From the NCBI RefSeq assembly GCF_014705615.1, contig NZ_JACXJA010000043.1:1-64000 (forward strand): a stretch of 64,000 nucleotides of DNA, given 5' to 3'. The notes beneath the pieces are model-generated. The model had not been told where the DNA came from and made no database searches. It saw only the letters and a list, made by a program, of their open reading frames with translations. This DNA comes from Paenibacillus oceani (GTDB taxonomy: Bacteria > Bacillota > Bacilli > Paenibacillales > NBRC-103111). Of the stretch, positions 26,800 to 34,196 are shown piece by piece (position 1 is the stretch's first letter; each line of letters starts with the position of its first letter). Made by a program: the position numbers and the translations under genes.

Positions 26800-28122
26800 T
26801 TATTTCTGCAGCTTCGTCTTCAGATCTTCGATCTTCTTATTGCCTTCCTCCTCCATATTGCGGAACGCCGTATTGATGTCGGTCTTCCCGGCCGCAAGAT
26901 CGCGATAGTATTTTCCGTAAGTGGAAAATACGGCATCATCATAAATCGTCTTGGGCATAATCGGCGAGCTCTTGCCGTAATAAACCGACTTCAGGTTTTT
27001 GTCCGCATGCCGAGTCGCCTGCCCGAACGCATTCCGGATCGATTCTTTATTTACCACCGGCATGTTGCCCAGTTTCGACAGCTCCATTTGATTTTCATCG
27101 GAAGTCAAAAATTTGATGACCTCCATCGCAGCCTCCTTATGTTTGCTAGTCGATGTAACAGAGAAATAGGTCGGGTAATTTTGCGGCCCCAGATCAGGCG
27201 CTTCCTTGAATCTCGGGAACGAGATCATATCCCAGTTCAGCGATGATACATCCTGTGTAAATACTAGCGAGGTAAGGAAACCGTACATGGCCAGATTTTT
27301 CGTTTTTACAAATTCGTTGGTTTGGGGATATGCGTTCTTTAGTACTACTTCTTCCCTGTATCCAGGGGCTTCCGCAGGGCGTACAAACACGTTGTTATAG
27401 ATTGTTTTCCACTTTTCATCGTTCACGGCGATCTTGTTTGAAGCGGGGTCGACCATAGGCAAGGAGAACGGATTTAACCGAATAATGTGACCGTAGGAGA
27501 CAGCAAGACCCATATACTGAACTTGGCCCTCATATCGAGTGAGCTTCTTGTTCAATTCCAGAGCTTCATCCCACATCATGCCGTCCTTCGGATAAGTAAC
27601 CCCGAATTTGTCGAATAAGTCTTTGTTATAAAAAAACGATAGTGTATTCGTCACGACCGGCAAACCGTAAAGCTTGCCTCCGGACATTTGTTTCATCGCA
27701 TTGAGATCGTTTTCATCGAAACGATTCAAATCGATTTTGTTTTTTTTGATCAATTCCGTCATGTCATATTGCAAACCCGATTCCTGGATCCCCCCCACGA
27801 AGAAACCGACTGAATCCCAGTAAATGTCGATAGGCTGACCGGCGGCAATCAAGTTTTGAAACGAGTTCGACTTGTTTTTTTGTAAATACGTAATCGTGAA
27901 GTTTGGAAATTTTTTACGGATGGAATTTCCGTATCGTTCATCGAAGCTTTCCACCGAATCCTGGCTATTCGAAAAGAACACCAATTCCAACTTTTCTTTC
28001 GTGATGTCGGACGAAACGGACGCACCTGTATCATCCCACTTAGCCTCCCCGCACCCGGCCAACAAGATGGCAATTGCGGTTGCCGAAGAAATCGCCTTCC
28101 AATGTTTTTGTCTTTGCAACAT
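26800..28122 (-). CDS. Orphan ABC solute-binding lipoprotein (paralog 2)
   Basis: A 440-residue family-1 binding lipoprotein with lipobox LAGC (Cys24). The shared block SFFYNKDLFDKFGVTYPKDG is followed by MMWDEALELNKKLTRYEG and VQYMGL. The C-terminal block is DINTAFRNMEEEGNKKI. GGAGGAG precedes the ATG. No permease gene adjoins. It converges with the AraC regulator at 25705. It is one of four paralogs in this window and the most divergent in its tail. Confidence 0.92.
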   Translation of the reverse strand: MLQRQKHWKAISSATAIAILLAGCGEAKWDDTGASVSSDITKEKLELVFFSNSQDSVESFDERYGNSIRKKFPNFTITYLQKNKSNSFQNLIAAGQPIDIYWDSVGFFVGGIQESGLQYDMTELIKKNKIDLNRFDENDLNAMKQMSGGKLYGLPVVTNTLSFFYNKDLFDKFGVTYPKDGMMWDEALELNKKLTRYEGQVQYMGLAVSYGHIIRLNPFSLPMVDPASNKIAVNDEKWKTIYNNVFVRPAEAPGYREEVVLKNAYPQTNEFVKTKNLAMYGFLTSLVFTQDVSSLNWDMISFPRFKEAPDLGPQNYPTYFSVTSTSKHKEAAMEVIKFLTSDENQMELSKLGNMPVVNKESIRNAFGQATRHADKNLKSVYYGKSSPIMPKTIYDDAVFSTYGKYYRDLAAGKTDINTAFRNMEEEGNKKIEDLKTKLQK

Positions 28123-28460
28123 GATCTCCTCCTCTGATTACCTTGCTCGAAATCCCTTTTTTCATTTTGTAATTCAGGGTTACTCATCGTTACCTGCAGC
28201 CGACAAATTCATACTCTAACTGGCAGCGCTTACAATAGCATATCATCCTTTTCGTATTTTCTTTTACATGCTATTATCCAAATGCCGCTTTACTTTTAAC
28301 TGTCATTCTTATTTGCATGAAGCGTAAGTCTGAACACTTGGTATGCTTACCAAGCATCATCTATGGAATTGCTGAAATACATGGAATCGCTAGCTCATGA
28401 ATTCGAGTAACAAAGCGCAAAATAGCCCCCGTCTGGCCAGCAGACGGGGACTCGAATAAA
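28123..28460. other. Gap upstream of paralog 2
   Basis: No gene is seen. A cre-like element, TGGCAGCGCTTACA, lies at 28221-28234, about 100 bp before the paralog 2 start. A perfect inverted repeat, CTTGGTA-TGCT-TACCAAG, is at 28337-28354. An imperfect direct repeat, ATGGAATTGCT/ATGGAATCGCT, follows near 28362 and 28381. A terminator lies at 28427-28449. Confidence 0.5.
28427..28449 (-). terminator. Terminator of the VOC-DinB gene
   Basis: CCCCGTCTG/CAGACGGGG forms a 9-bp perfect stem with a 5-nt loop. The minus strand continues GCTATTTTGC, a short T tract. Confidence 0.7.
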
Positions 28461-29381
28461 CTACCGGCCAAACAGCTCTCGTATTTCCAGGATGCGGCGT
28501 ATATGCGTATTGGCATGACCGGCCATCGACTTCATCAGCCGGATCGCCGACTCGTGTCTGCCCCCGCCGACCCGCACACTCCGTTCCATGAACCCGGGAA
28601 TGTGACGATGGAGCAGCATCACATGCTCTCGCAGCAGACGAAACAGCGCTGTCTCGACGACGACCGGCCTGTCGGCATATCGCATCGCTTGGGCCCACTC
28701 GTTCTGGGTGAACCGGTTGCCCGTATAGACACGGTCCGGCTCCGTGCTGCCCGCAATATATTTGAGTTTATGTACGGAAGCCAGCTCCAGGTCGACCACG
28801 TGAAGAACCTGCTGCCGGATGCTCCATTTGCCCGGAGCGATAGCCTGATCAAGCGCCGATTCGTCCAGGCCTGCCAAAGCAGCTTCCAGACGGTCCGGCC
28901 CCGACGCATACGCAGCGGCAATATCGCCGGGCGACGCCTCCAGCTCCTTCCAGAACGCCAACCGGTACCCTTCCGGCGTCGTCACCGTCAGCGTCCGCCA
29001 GCAGAATGGCTCCGTTTCGTCCCTCACGGGCGCTCCCGCAGCTTCCGCTCGGCGTTTGACCGCATCCAGCACGCCTGTGGCGCCGTCCGGCACCAGCACG
29101 TACACGCGGTCGCCGGGGGCTGGCCGATTCGGGGCCGGGCCAGTGTTCGCCGCTGCCGTCGCACCGAGCGTCTCGCCTCTATCGCCCTTCGCTCCGCCCG
29201 GCCGCTGCAACAGCACAAGCTCACCGCCCGGCATCCGCAGCAGCTCGCCCCCGCCCTCTTCCCGGTTCGTCCCCGCTCTCTCCCATCCGAGCACTTCCTC
29301 ATAAAACCGCCCGGCTTCCGCCGGATCGGCGACATCCAGGACGACCTTCACATTGCCGGACTGTCCGCTATTCCCTCTCAC
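28461..29381 (-). CDS. VOC (glyoxalase-like) domain fused to DinB domain
   Basis: A protein of about 306 residues. The first 130 residues resemble a vicinal-oxygen-chelate fold (VKVVLDVADPAEAGRFYEEV, then TVTTPEGYRLAFWKELE). The C-terminal 160 residues are a DinB-like four-helix bundle (GKWSIRQQVLHVVDLELASV, then SMAGHANTHIRRILEI) with metal-ligand histidines. DinB-fold proteins are often thiol-dependent transferases. The function of the fusion is unknown. GGAGG is 10 nt from the GTG at 29381; the ATG at 29390 almost touches that site. The next gene upstream on the strand is a GNAT acetyltransferase about 55 bp away. Confidence 0.75.
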   Translation of the reverse strand: MRGNSGQSGNVKVVLDVADPAEAGRFYEEVLGWERAGTNREEGGGELLRMPGGELVLLQRPGGAKGDRGETLGATAAANTGPAPNRPAPGDRVYVLVPDGATGVLDAVKRRAEAAGAPVRDETEPFCWRTLTVTTPEGYRLAFWKELEASPGDIAAAYASGPDRLEAALAGLDESALDQAIAPGKWSIRQQVLHVVDLELASVHKLKYIAGSTEPDRVYTGNRFTQNEWAQAMRYADRPVVVETALFRLLREHVMLLHRHIPGFMERSVRVGGGRHESAIRLMKSMAGHANTHIRRILEIRELFGR

Positions 29382-29436
29382 GCAGCTCATTCCTCCCTGG
29401 TAACCCTCTCCCGGCGGCGGGTTGCAGGTTATACGG

Positions 29437-29994
29437 CTAGACCGGTTTTATCATACGAATGAACGGTTTGCCGCCTACTTGAAGACGGCCGTCTTCGATG
29501 TAGCCGATTTTCCGGTACAGCGCATAAGCCCGCTCGTTATCCTGCTCGACGATCAAGGATACCCGCGGGTATCCGTCTTTCGCCGCTTTGTCCTCGAAGA
29601 TGCGGATGAGCGATTTCCCGATGCCCATCCCTTGAAACGACTCGTCCACGGACAGCGAGTCCAAATAATATTCATTCGGCTGCGCTTCCTTTGTAATCGT
29701 GTAGCCGGTCCTGCCCGACTCGCGGACGATCCGGTCGATCAGCGGCTGGTCCAGCTCTTCGGCCCGGGTGCCGTCGTAGGCGACAAGTATGCCCGCCACC
29801 TTGCCATCGCGTTCCTCTACAATCACATTTTCATAGCTGATCCGGTTGCCCGGCTGTTTGTAAAACTCGGTTAGTATCTGCATCGCCTCGGCATCGTCCG
29901 GCGTACCCGCAAGTGTATTCGCAATCGTCCCGATCGCGCCTTGCAGCAGCGGCATCACTTGCGCTGCGTCTTCCACTGTAGCTTGTCTGATCAT
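29437..29994 (-). CDS. GNAT-family N-acetyltransferase
   Basis: A 185-residue cytoplasmic acetyltransferase. The acetyl-CoA pyrophosphate loop is QGMGIGKS within LSVDESFQGMGIG, preceded by the beta-4 strand YYLDSLSV, and ends with the C-terminal NERAYALYRKIGY motif. AAAGGAGG before the ATG at 29994 sets the start, ten codons inside a longer frame. The substrate cannot be predicted. Confidence 0.88.
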   Translation of the reverse strand: MIRQATVEDAAQVMPLLQGAIGTIANTLAGTPDDAEAMQILTEFYKQPGNRISYENVIVEERDGKVAGILVAYDGTRAEELDQPLIDRIVRESGRTGYTITKEAQPNEYYLDSLSVDESFQGMGIGKSLIRIFEDKAAKDGYPRVSLIVEQDNERAYALYRKIGYIEDGRLQVGGKPFIRMIKPV

Positions 29995-30544
29995 GGTGCC
30001 ATCCTCCTTTGATTCTAGTACCATTGTACCTCAACCGCGGACGAGTCTCCACTTGCCGCCGCTCCTGAGGTTTGGGCAAGTTTGGAGTAGACCTCGACCA
30101 TCTGGCACCCGTTTATCGAGTAAATAGCAGCTATTTGCACATCTTATTTTTGTCCTTTCATCTTCTCTCGGTAGAATAAGGGTCTTTACTAGCCCTTATT
30201 TACTCGAAAATCGCCCGCTTCGAGAAAAAGCCTGCGAAATAAGAGTCGCAAACATCCGCTATTCACGCCAGATTCGCCGCTTCGGCACATATAAGAGTCT
30301 CAAACATCTCTTATCGAGGTTGCGAGTAAAATGTACACTTGAAAGAAGGAGAGTTGCCCGTAGGTCAAGCCTTGTCATCCCACAGGTTACACTCCGAAAT
30401 TGCACTACGCGGCTCTGCTGCCATAGCGGCCGATCCGACAATAGCGGCTCACAAATCGGGAACACAAGACCAATAACCCGCCCCAACAGGGACGGGCTTG
30501 GCCGTGCTTCACTCGCCCTTTATGCGCTTGTGCCTACTCCCGGC
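29995..30544. other. Repeat-bearing gap downstream of the Lpl-type operon
   Basis: No gene is supported. The second copy of the palindrome array occupies 30119-30314. Near the operon end, CCCGCCCC/GGGACGGG (30477-30496) forms a short hairpin followed on the minus strand by TTATTGG, a weak terminator for the binding protein that ends at 30545. Confidence 0.55.
30119..30314. repeat. Array of four imperfect palindromes, locus 2
   Basis: Units begin near 30121, 30174, 30237 and 30289, about 53, 63 and 52 bp apart. The last two read ATAAGAGTCGCAAACATC and ATAAGAGTCTCAAACATC, each followed by a C(C/T)GCTATT or CTCTTAT arm. The fourth unit shares GAGTCTCAAACATC exactly with a unit at 12662. Spacing and sequence define one family with the 12490-12684 array. 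Confidence 0.75.
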
Positions 30545-32083
30545 TCACTTCGCTTTCAACACCCGGTCGTACGCATCCTTATACACCTTGATCACCTGGT
30601 CGAGACCGAGCTTTTTCGATTCGCTAACATAGGCGTCCCACTGGTCCATCCCTTTGTCCCCGAGAATAAACTTCGTGATGTTCTCCTCCCGGTGCTTCAG
30701 TACCGATTGGCCGATCGTCGTCAGCACGTCGTTCTCCTTCTCGGTGAATGGCGGCTTCGGCTGCAGCTTCGAATCGTACTTACCGATGGCGGCGTAAGCG
30801 TCGGTCGTTTCTTTGGACGTCAGCGTGAGCAAGGCGCTGTAATCGATCCATGTGTACGTGCCGTAGTTGAGCAGTCCCGGCTTCTCGCGCAGATCGGACA
30901 TCGTCTTGAACGCGTCGAGGTACTTCTTCTTGCCGTTTGCTTCCTCGTACGTCACGCCTTTGATCCCCCAGCTGGACAGCTCGCGTCCCGCCTCCGAGTA
31001 GAAGAAGTCCATATACTTCATCGCTTCCTTAATCTTCTTCGAGGTGGAGGCTACCGTCATGCCGGAATCGACCGTGTTGATATTGATATTGTGCCGGTTA
31101 GCCCCGGCAAAGCCCGCAGGAGGTGGCATGAACAGCATCGAGAACTGCGGATTGTCTTTGCGCAGCGGAACGTTGTAATAATCCATCACCATATAATCCA
31201 GGAAGACGAACGACTTGTTGTTGGCGATAAAATCGTCAAACTGCTTGCCTTTGACCGTCAGCCAGTCGGGAGGCATCAGCCCTTCCTTGTACAGCCGGTT
31301 CAGGAAAACGACGAGCTTCTTGTAGTTATCCTCAATCGGGCCGTACCGCCATTCTTTCTTATCGAAATCGTAATACGTATCGTTATACGTATTGAACTGC
31401 GGAGCCATCCGGGATATCGTGCCGAACGCCCCGCGTGTCACGAACGGGTAGCTGTCCGGGTACAGCTGCTTTAGCTTTTTCAGCGTCTCGTACAGCTCGT
31501 CGTAGCTGTTCGGGAGCGTCAGATTGTGCTTTTTGAATATATCGTCCCGGTACATCCAGCTGATCCGCTCTCCCTGTCCGAAGCCTTCGTTCGGGAACAT
31601 AAACATTTTCCCTTCCGAGGACGTGTACCGTTCCTTCAGCTCCGGATATTTCGCCAGCCAGCTTTTGAAATTCGGCATGCTGTCGAGATGCTCCATGATG
31701 TTCGCCAAAGCTCCCTGCTGCCCGTATTTGTTAGCGGTTACAAAACTGCTCATAAACATCAAGTCCGGCATATTGCCCGTCGCGATCGTCAAATTGACTG
31801 CTTCGTTGTAATTGTCTCCCGGAGGCACAGTGCCGGTAATCTCGACGTTCGTCTTCTCTTCGATCGCCTTCCAGATCGGCTTGTCTTTCGCATACGTCCA
31901 GTTCGATTGGGCGCCGACCAGCATCGTCAGCGTCGTCTTCGCTGCGGGTTTGCTCGTTCCTCCGCCTTCTCCACTCGCCTCTCCCGTCTTCGCGCCTCCC
32001 GCGTCCCCGCCGTCTCCCCCGCATGCGGCCAGAAGCCCTGCCAGCATCGTCGTCACCGTAAAAGCTGCCATCCCCTTTTTCAT
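30545..32083 (-). CDS. LplA-type ABC solute-binding lipoprotein
   Basis: A 512-residue extracellular binding protein with lipobox LAAC (Cys21), followed by a Gly/Ser-rich linker (DGGDAGGAKTGEASGEGG). The length and the motifs KDKPIWKAIEEKTNV and GEGERI-like mid-region belong to the long LplA/YtcQ oligosaccharide class, distinct from the four shorter orphan paralogs. The start is taken at the internal ATG 32083, with basic residues before the hydrophobic core. It is the last gene of the lplB-lplC-lplA-like minus-strand operon. Confidence 0.92.
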   Translation of the reverse strand: MKKGMAAFTVTTMLAGLLAACGGDGGDAGGAKTGEASGEGGGTSKPAAKTTLTMLVGAQSNWTYAKDKPIWKAIEEKTNVEITGTVPPGDNYNEAVNLTIATGNMPDLMFMSSFVTANKYGQQGALANIMEHLDSMPNFKSWLAKYPELKERYTSSEGKMFMFPNEGFGQGERISWMYRDDIFKKHNLTLPNSYDELYETLKKLKQLYPDSYPFVTRGAFGTISRMAPQFNTYNDTYYDFDKKEWRYGPIEDNYKKLVVFLNRLYKEGLMPPDWLTVKGKQFDDFIANNKSFVFLDYMVMDYYNVPLRKDNPQFSMLFMPPPAGFAGANRHNININTVDSGMTVASTSKKIKEAMKYMDFFYSEAGRELSSWGIKGVTYEEANGKKKYLDAFKTMSDLREKPGLLNYGTYTWIDYSALLTLTSKETTDAYAAIGKYDSKLQPKPPFTEKENDVLTTIGQSVLKHREENITKFILGDKGMDQWDAYVSESKKLGLDQVIKVYKDAYDRVLKAK

Positions 32084-32151
32084 CCCTTGCGGCGCCACCG
32101 CCTTCCGCTAACTCCGGGCGGCAAGCGCCTATCCTCCCCTCGCTACCTCGT

Positions 32152-33018
32152 TTATCCTTTCAAAGAACCAACCGTGACGCCCTTGACGAAATATTTTTGC
32201 AGAAACGGATAGGTGAGCAGAATCGGCAGCGTGCCGACCAGGATCGTCGCGTATTTCAGCGATTCCTCGACGATCTGCTGGTCTTTGCCCAGCGTAAACG
32301 ATCCGTCCAGATTGGTTTGGCCCGCCAGTACGATATTGCGCAAGATAACCTGCAGCGGCACCAAATCCGGATTTCGCAAATAGATCAAAGCTGTATAGAA
32401 GTTGTTCCAAATGCCGACCGCATAAAACAGGCCGATCGTAGCGAGCACCGCCTTGGACAGCGGGAGCGCAATGCGGACGAACAAGCCGACGTCGTTCAGC
32501 CCGTCGATTTTGCCCGCCTCTTCCAGCTCCTGGGGCAGTCCGGCGAAGAAAGTCCGCATCATGATCAGATACCACGCGCTGATCGCGCCGGGAACGATCA
32601 TCGCCCAGAACGTATCGACAAGCCCCACCGCCTTCACGACGAGAAACGTCGGTATCATTCCGCCGCCGAAAAACATCGTGACCACAATCATCACGGTAAT
32701 CGGCCCGTGAAACAACATCCTCTTCTTGGACAAAGCATAAGCCGCCATCGAGGTCAGAGAAAGCGATACGGTCGTACCGACAACGGTATACAACACCGTG
32801 TTAAGGTAGCCGTTCCATATGCGCGGGTCGGTCAAGACGATCCGGTACATGTCCGTATTAAACCCTTTCGGCCAAAGAAAGACACTCCCTTTCATGACGG
32901 ATACTTGATCGCTGAACGAGACGGCAATCATATACACGAACGGATATACGGTGACGATCATCACGAGCAGCATCAGCAGCACGTTGACAGCGTCAAATAC
33001 GGTTATCTTTCTTCTCAT
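32152..33018 (-). CDS. ABC sugar permease, LplC/YtcP type
   Basis: A 288-residue inner-membrane permease with six predicted helices. The EAA loop that contacts the ATPase is LPQELEEAGKIDGLNDVGLF (residues about 190-210), followed by RIALPLSKAVLATIGLFYAV. The C-terminus FLQKYFVKGVTVGSLKG is typical of LplC/YtcP. It is 18 bp downstream of its partner permease. No ATPase gene is in the operon, as usual for this class, which borrows a general MsmX-like ATPase. Confidence 0.94.
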   Translation of the reverse strand: MRRKITVFDAVNVLLMLLVMIVTVYPFVYMIAVSFSDQVSVMKGSVFLWPKGFNTDMYRIVLTDPRIWNGYLNTVLYTVVGTTVSLSLTSMAAYALSKKRMLFHGPITVMIVVTMFFGGGMIPTFLVVKAVGLVDTFWAMIVPGAISAWYLIMMRTFFAGLPQELEEAGKIDGLNDVGLFVRIALPLSKAVLATIGLFYAVGIWNNFYTALIYLRNPDLVPLQVILRNIVLAGQTNLDGSFTLGKDQQIVEESLKYATILVGTLPILLTYPFLQKYFVKGVTVGSLKG

Positions 33019-33036
33019 GCCGCTTGATCTCCTTCC

Positions 33037-34005
33037 TCACCACAAACTGTTTTCCCCCAATTTTCGGCTCACGTAGTTCGCACTGACCAGAAAGACGAGA
33101 TTGACGAGGCCGGTAAATACATCGATTGCCGCCGCATAGCTGTAGTTGCCCTGCACCAGCCCGACCCGGTACACGTAGGTGCTTATAATATCCGCGGTCT
33201 CGTATGTGGCCGGATTGTACAGCAGGAACACTTTCTCGAACCCGACCCCGAGAATATGCCCGATTTCCAGAATGAGCAGGATCGCTACCGTTTGCATCAT
33301 GCCGGGCAGCGAGATGTGCACCATTTTGGCAAATCGTCCGGCTCCGTCCATCTCCGCCGCCTCGTACAGATGCGGATCGATCGACGTCAGCGCCGCCAAA
33401 TAGATGATCGACGCCCAGCCGACCCCCTGCCATATCCCCGAAGCTGTGAAGATGGTGCGGAACCAGTCCGGCGACATGAGCCAGTTGACCGGCTCGAATC
33501 CCACCAGCTCGATAAGCCGGTTGACGAGCCCTCCGGACGGCGACAGAAAGACGACGATCATGCTCGCGACAATTACGTTGGAGATGAAGTGCGGCAAATA
33601 ACTGACCGACTGGACAAAACGCTTGAACACCGCGTTTCTCAGCTCGTTAAGCAGCAACGCCAGCAGGATCGGCGCCGGGAAACCGAAGACGATCCGGTAA
33701 AGCCCCAGCAAGAAAGTGTTGCGCAGCAGCTTGAAAAAATCCGGATTGCTGAAAAACATTTCGTAATAATGAAAGCCGACCCACTCGCTCTGCCAAATCC
33801 CTTTAAATAAGTTGTACTTCTGGAACGAAATCGCGATGCCGAACATCGGTACATAATGAAAGACGATAAAATAAACGATACACGGCAGCACGAGCAGCAG
33901 CAAAAACCGGCTTTCCCTGAATCGCCTGCGCAGTGCCCCAGGACTGCCCGGAGCCGCTGCCAGCGAACTCTGCTGCAAGCTGTCCGTCATCCGGTTCGCG
34001 TTCAC
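33037..34005 (-). CDS. ABC sugar permease, LplB type
   Basis: A 322-residue permease with helices beginning at FLLLLVLPCIVYFIVFHYVP. Family motifs are FGIAISFQKYNLFKG and the EAA loop DPHLYEAAEMDGAGRFAKMV. The C-terminus is SRKLGENSLW, a typical LplB ending. The GTG at 34005 follows AGAGGAGG; the TTG at 34023 would put the ribosome site inside the gene. It is the first gene of the operon and is divergent from the YesN-like regulator. Confidence 0.94.
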   Translation of the reverse strand: MNANRMTDSLQQSSLAAAPGSPGALRRRFRESRFLLLLVLPCIVYFIVFHYVPMFGIAISFQKYNLFKGIWQSEWVGFHYYEMFFSNPDFFKLLRNTFLLGLYRIVFGFPAPILLALLLNELRNAVFKRFVQSVSYLPHFISNVIVASMIVVFLSPSGGLVNRLIELVGFEPVNWLMSPDWFRTIFTASGIWQGVGWASIIYLAALTSIDPHLYEAAEMDGAGRFAKMVHISLPGMMQTVAILLILEIGHILGVGFEKVFLLYNPATYETADIISTYVYRVGLVQGNYSYAAAIDVFTGLVNLVFLVSANYVSRKLGENSLW

Positions 34006-34123
34006 GCCCCATCCTCCTCTCAACCAATTGCTCCTTGCTAAGCGACAAGACTCGTTGCTACAATGAGCTTATCTCGACGATACAGCACCCGGGCGCGCTT
34101 CGCCTATCCGCAATTCGTCATGA

Positions 34124-34137
34124 TGTAAGCGCTCTTA
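34124..34137. promoter_or_regulatory. cre-like element in the lplB/regulator divergent gap
   Basis: TGTAAGCGCTCTTA differs at one position from the CcpA consensus. It sits about midway between the divergent starts at 34005 and 34197, where it could repress both. Confidence 0.45.
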
Positions 34138-34196
34138 TGGAATCTGACGAAATGTATACAATCGGACCGATTGTAGATCGGAAGGGGGACACACGA

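Noticed and set aside
30320-31474. 384-residue plus-strand open frame
   Set aside because: Antisense to the LplA-type binding protein and starting within the palindrome array; no recognisable domain.
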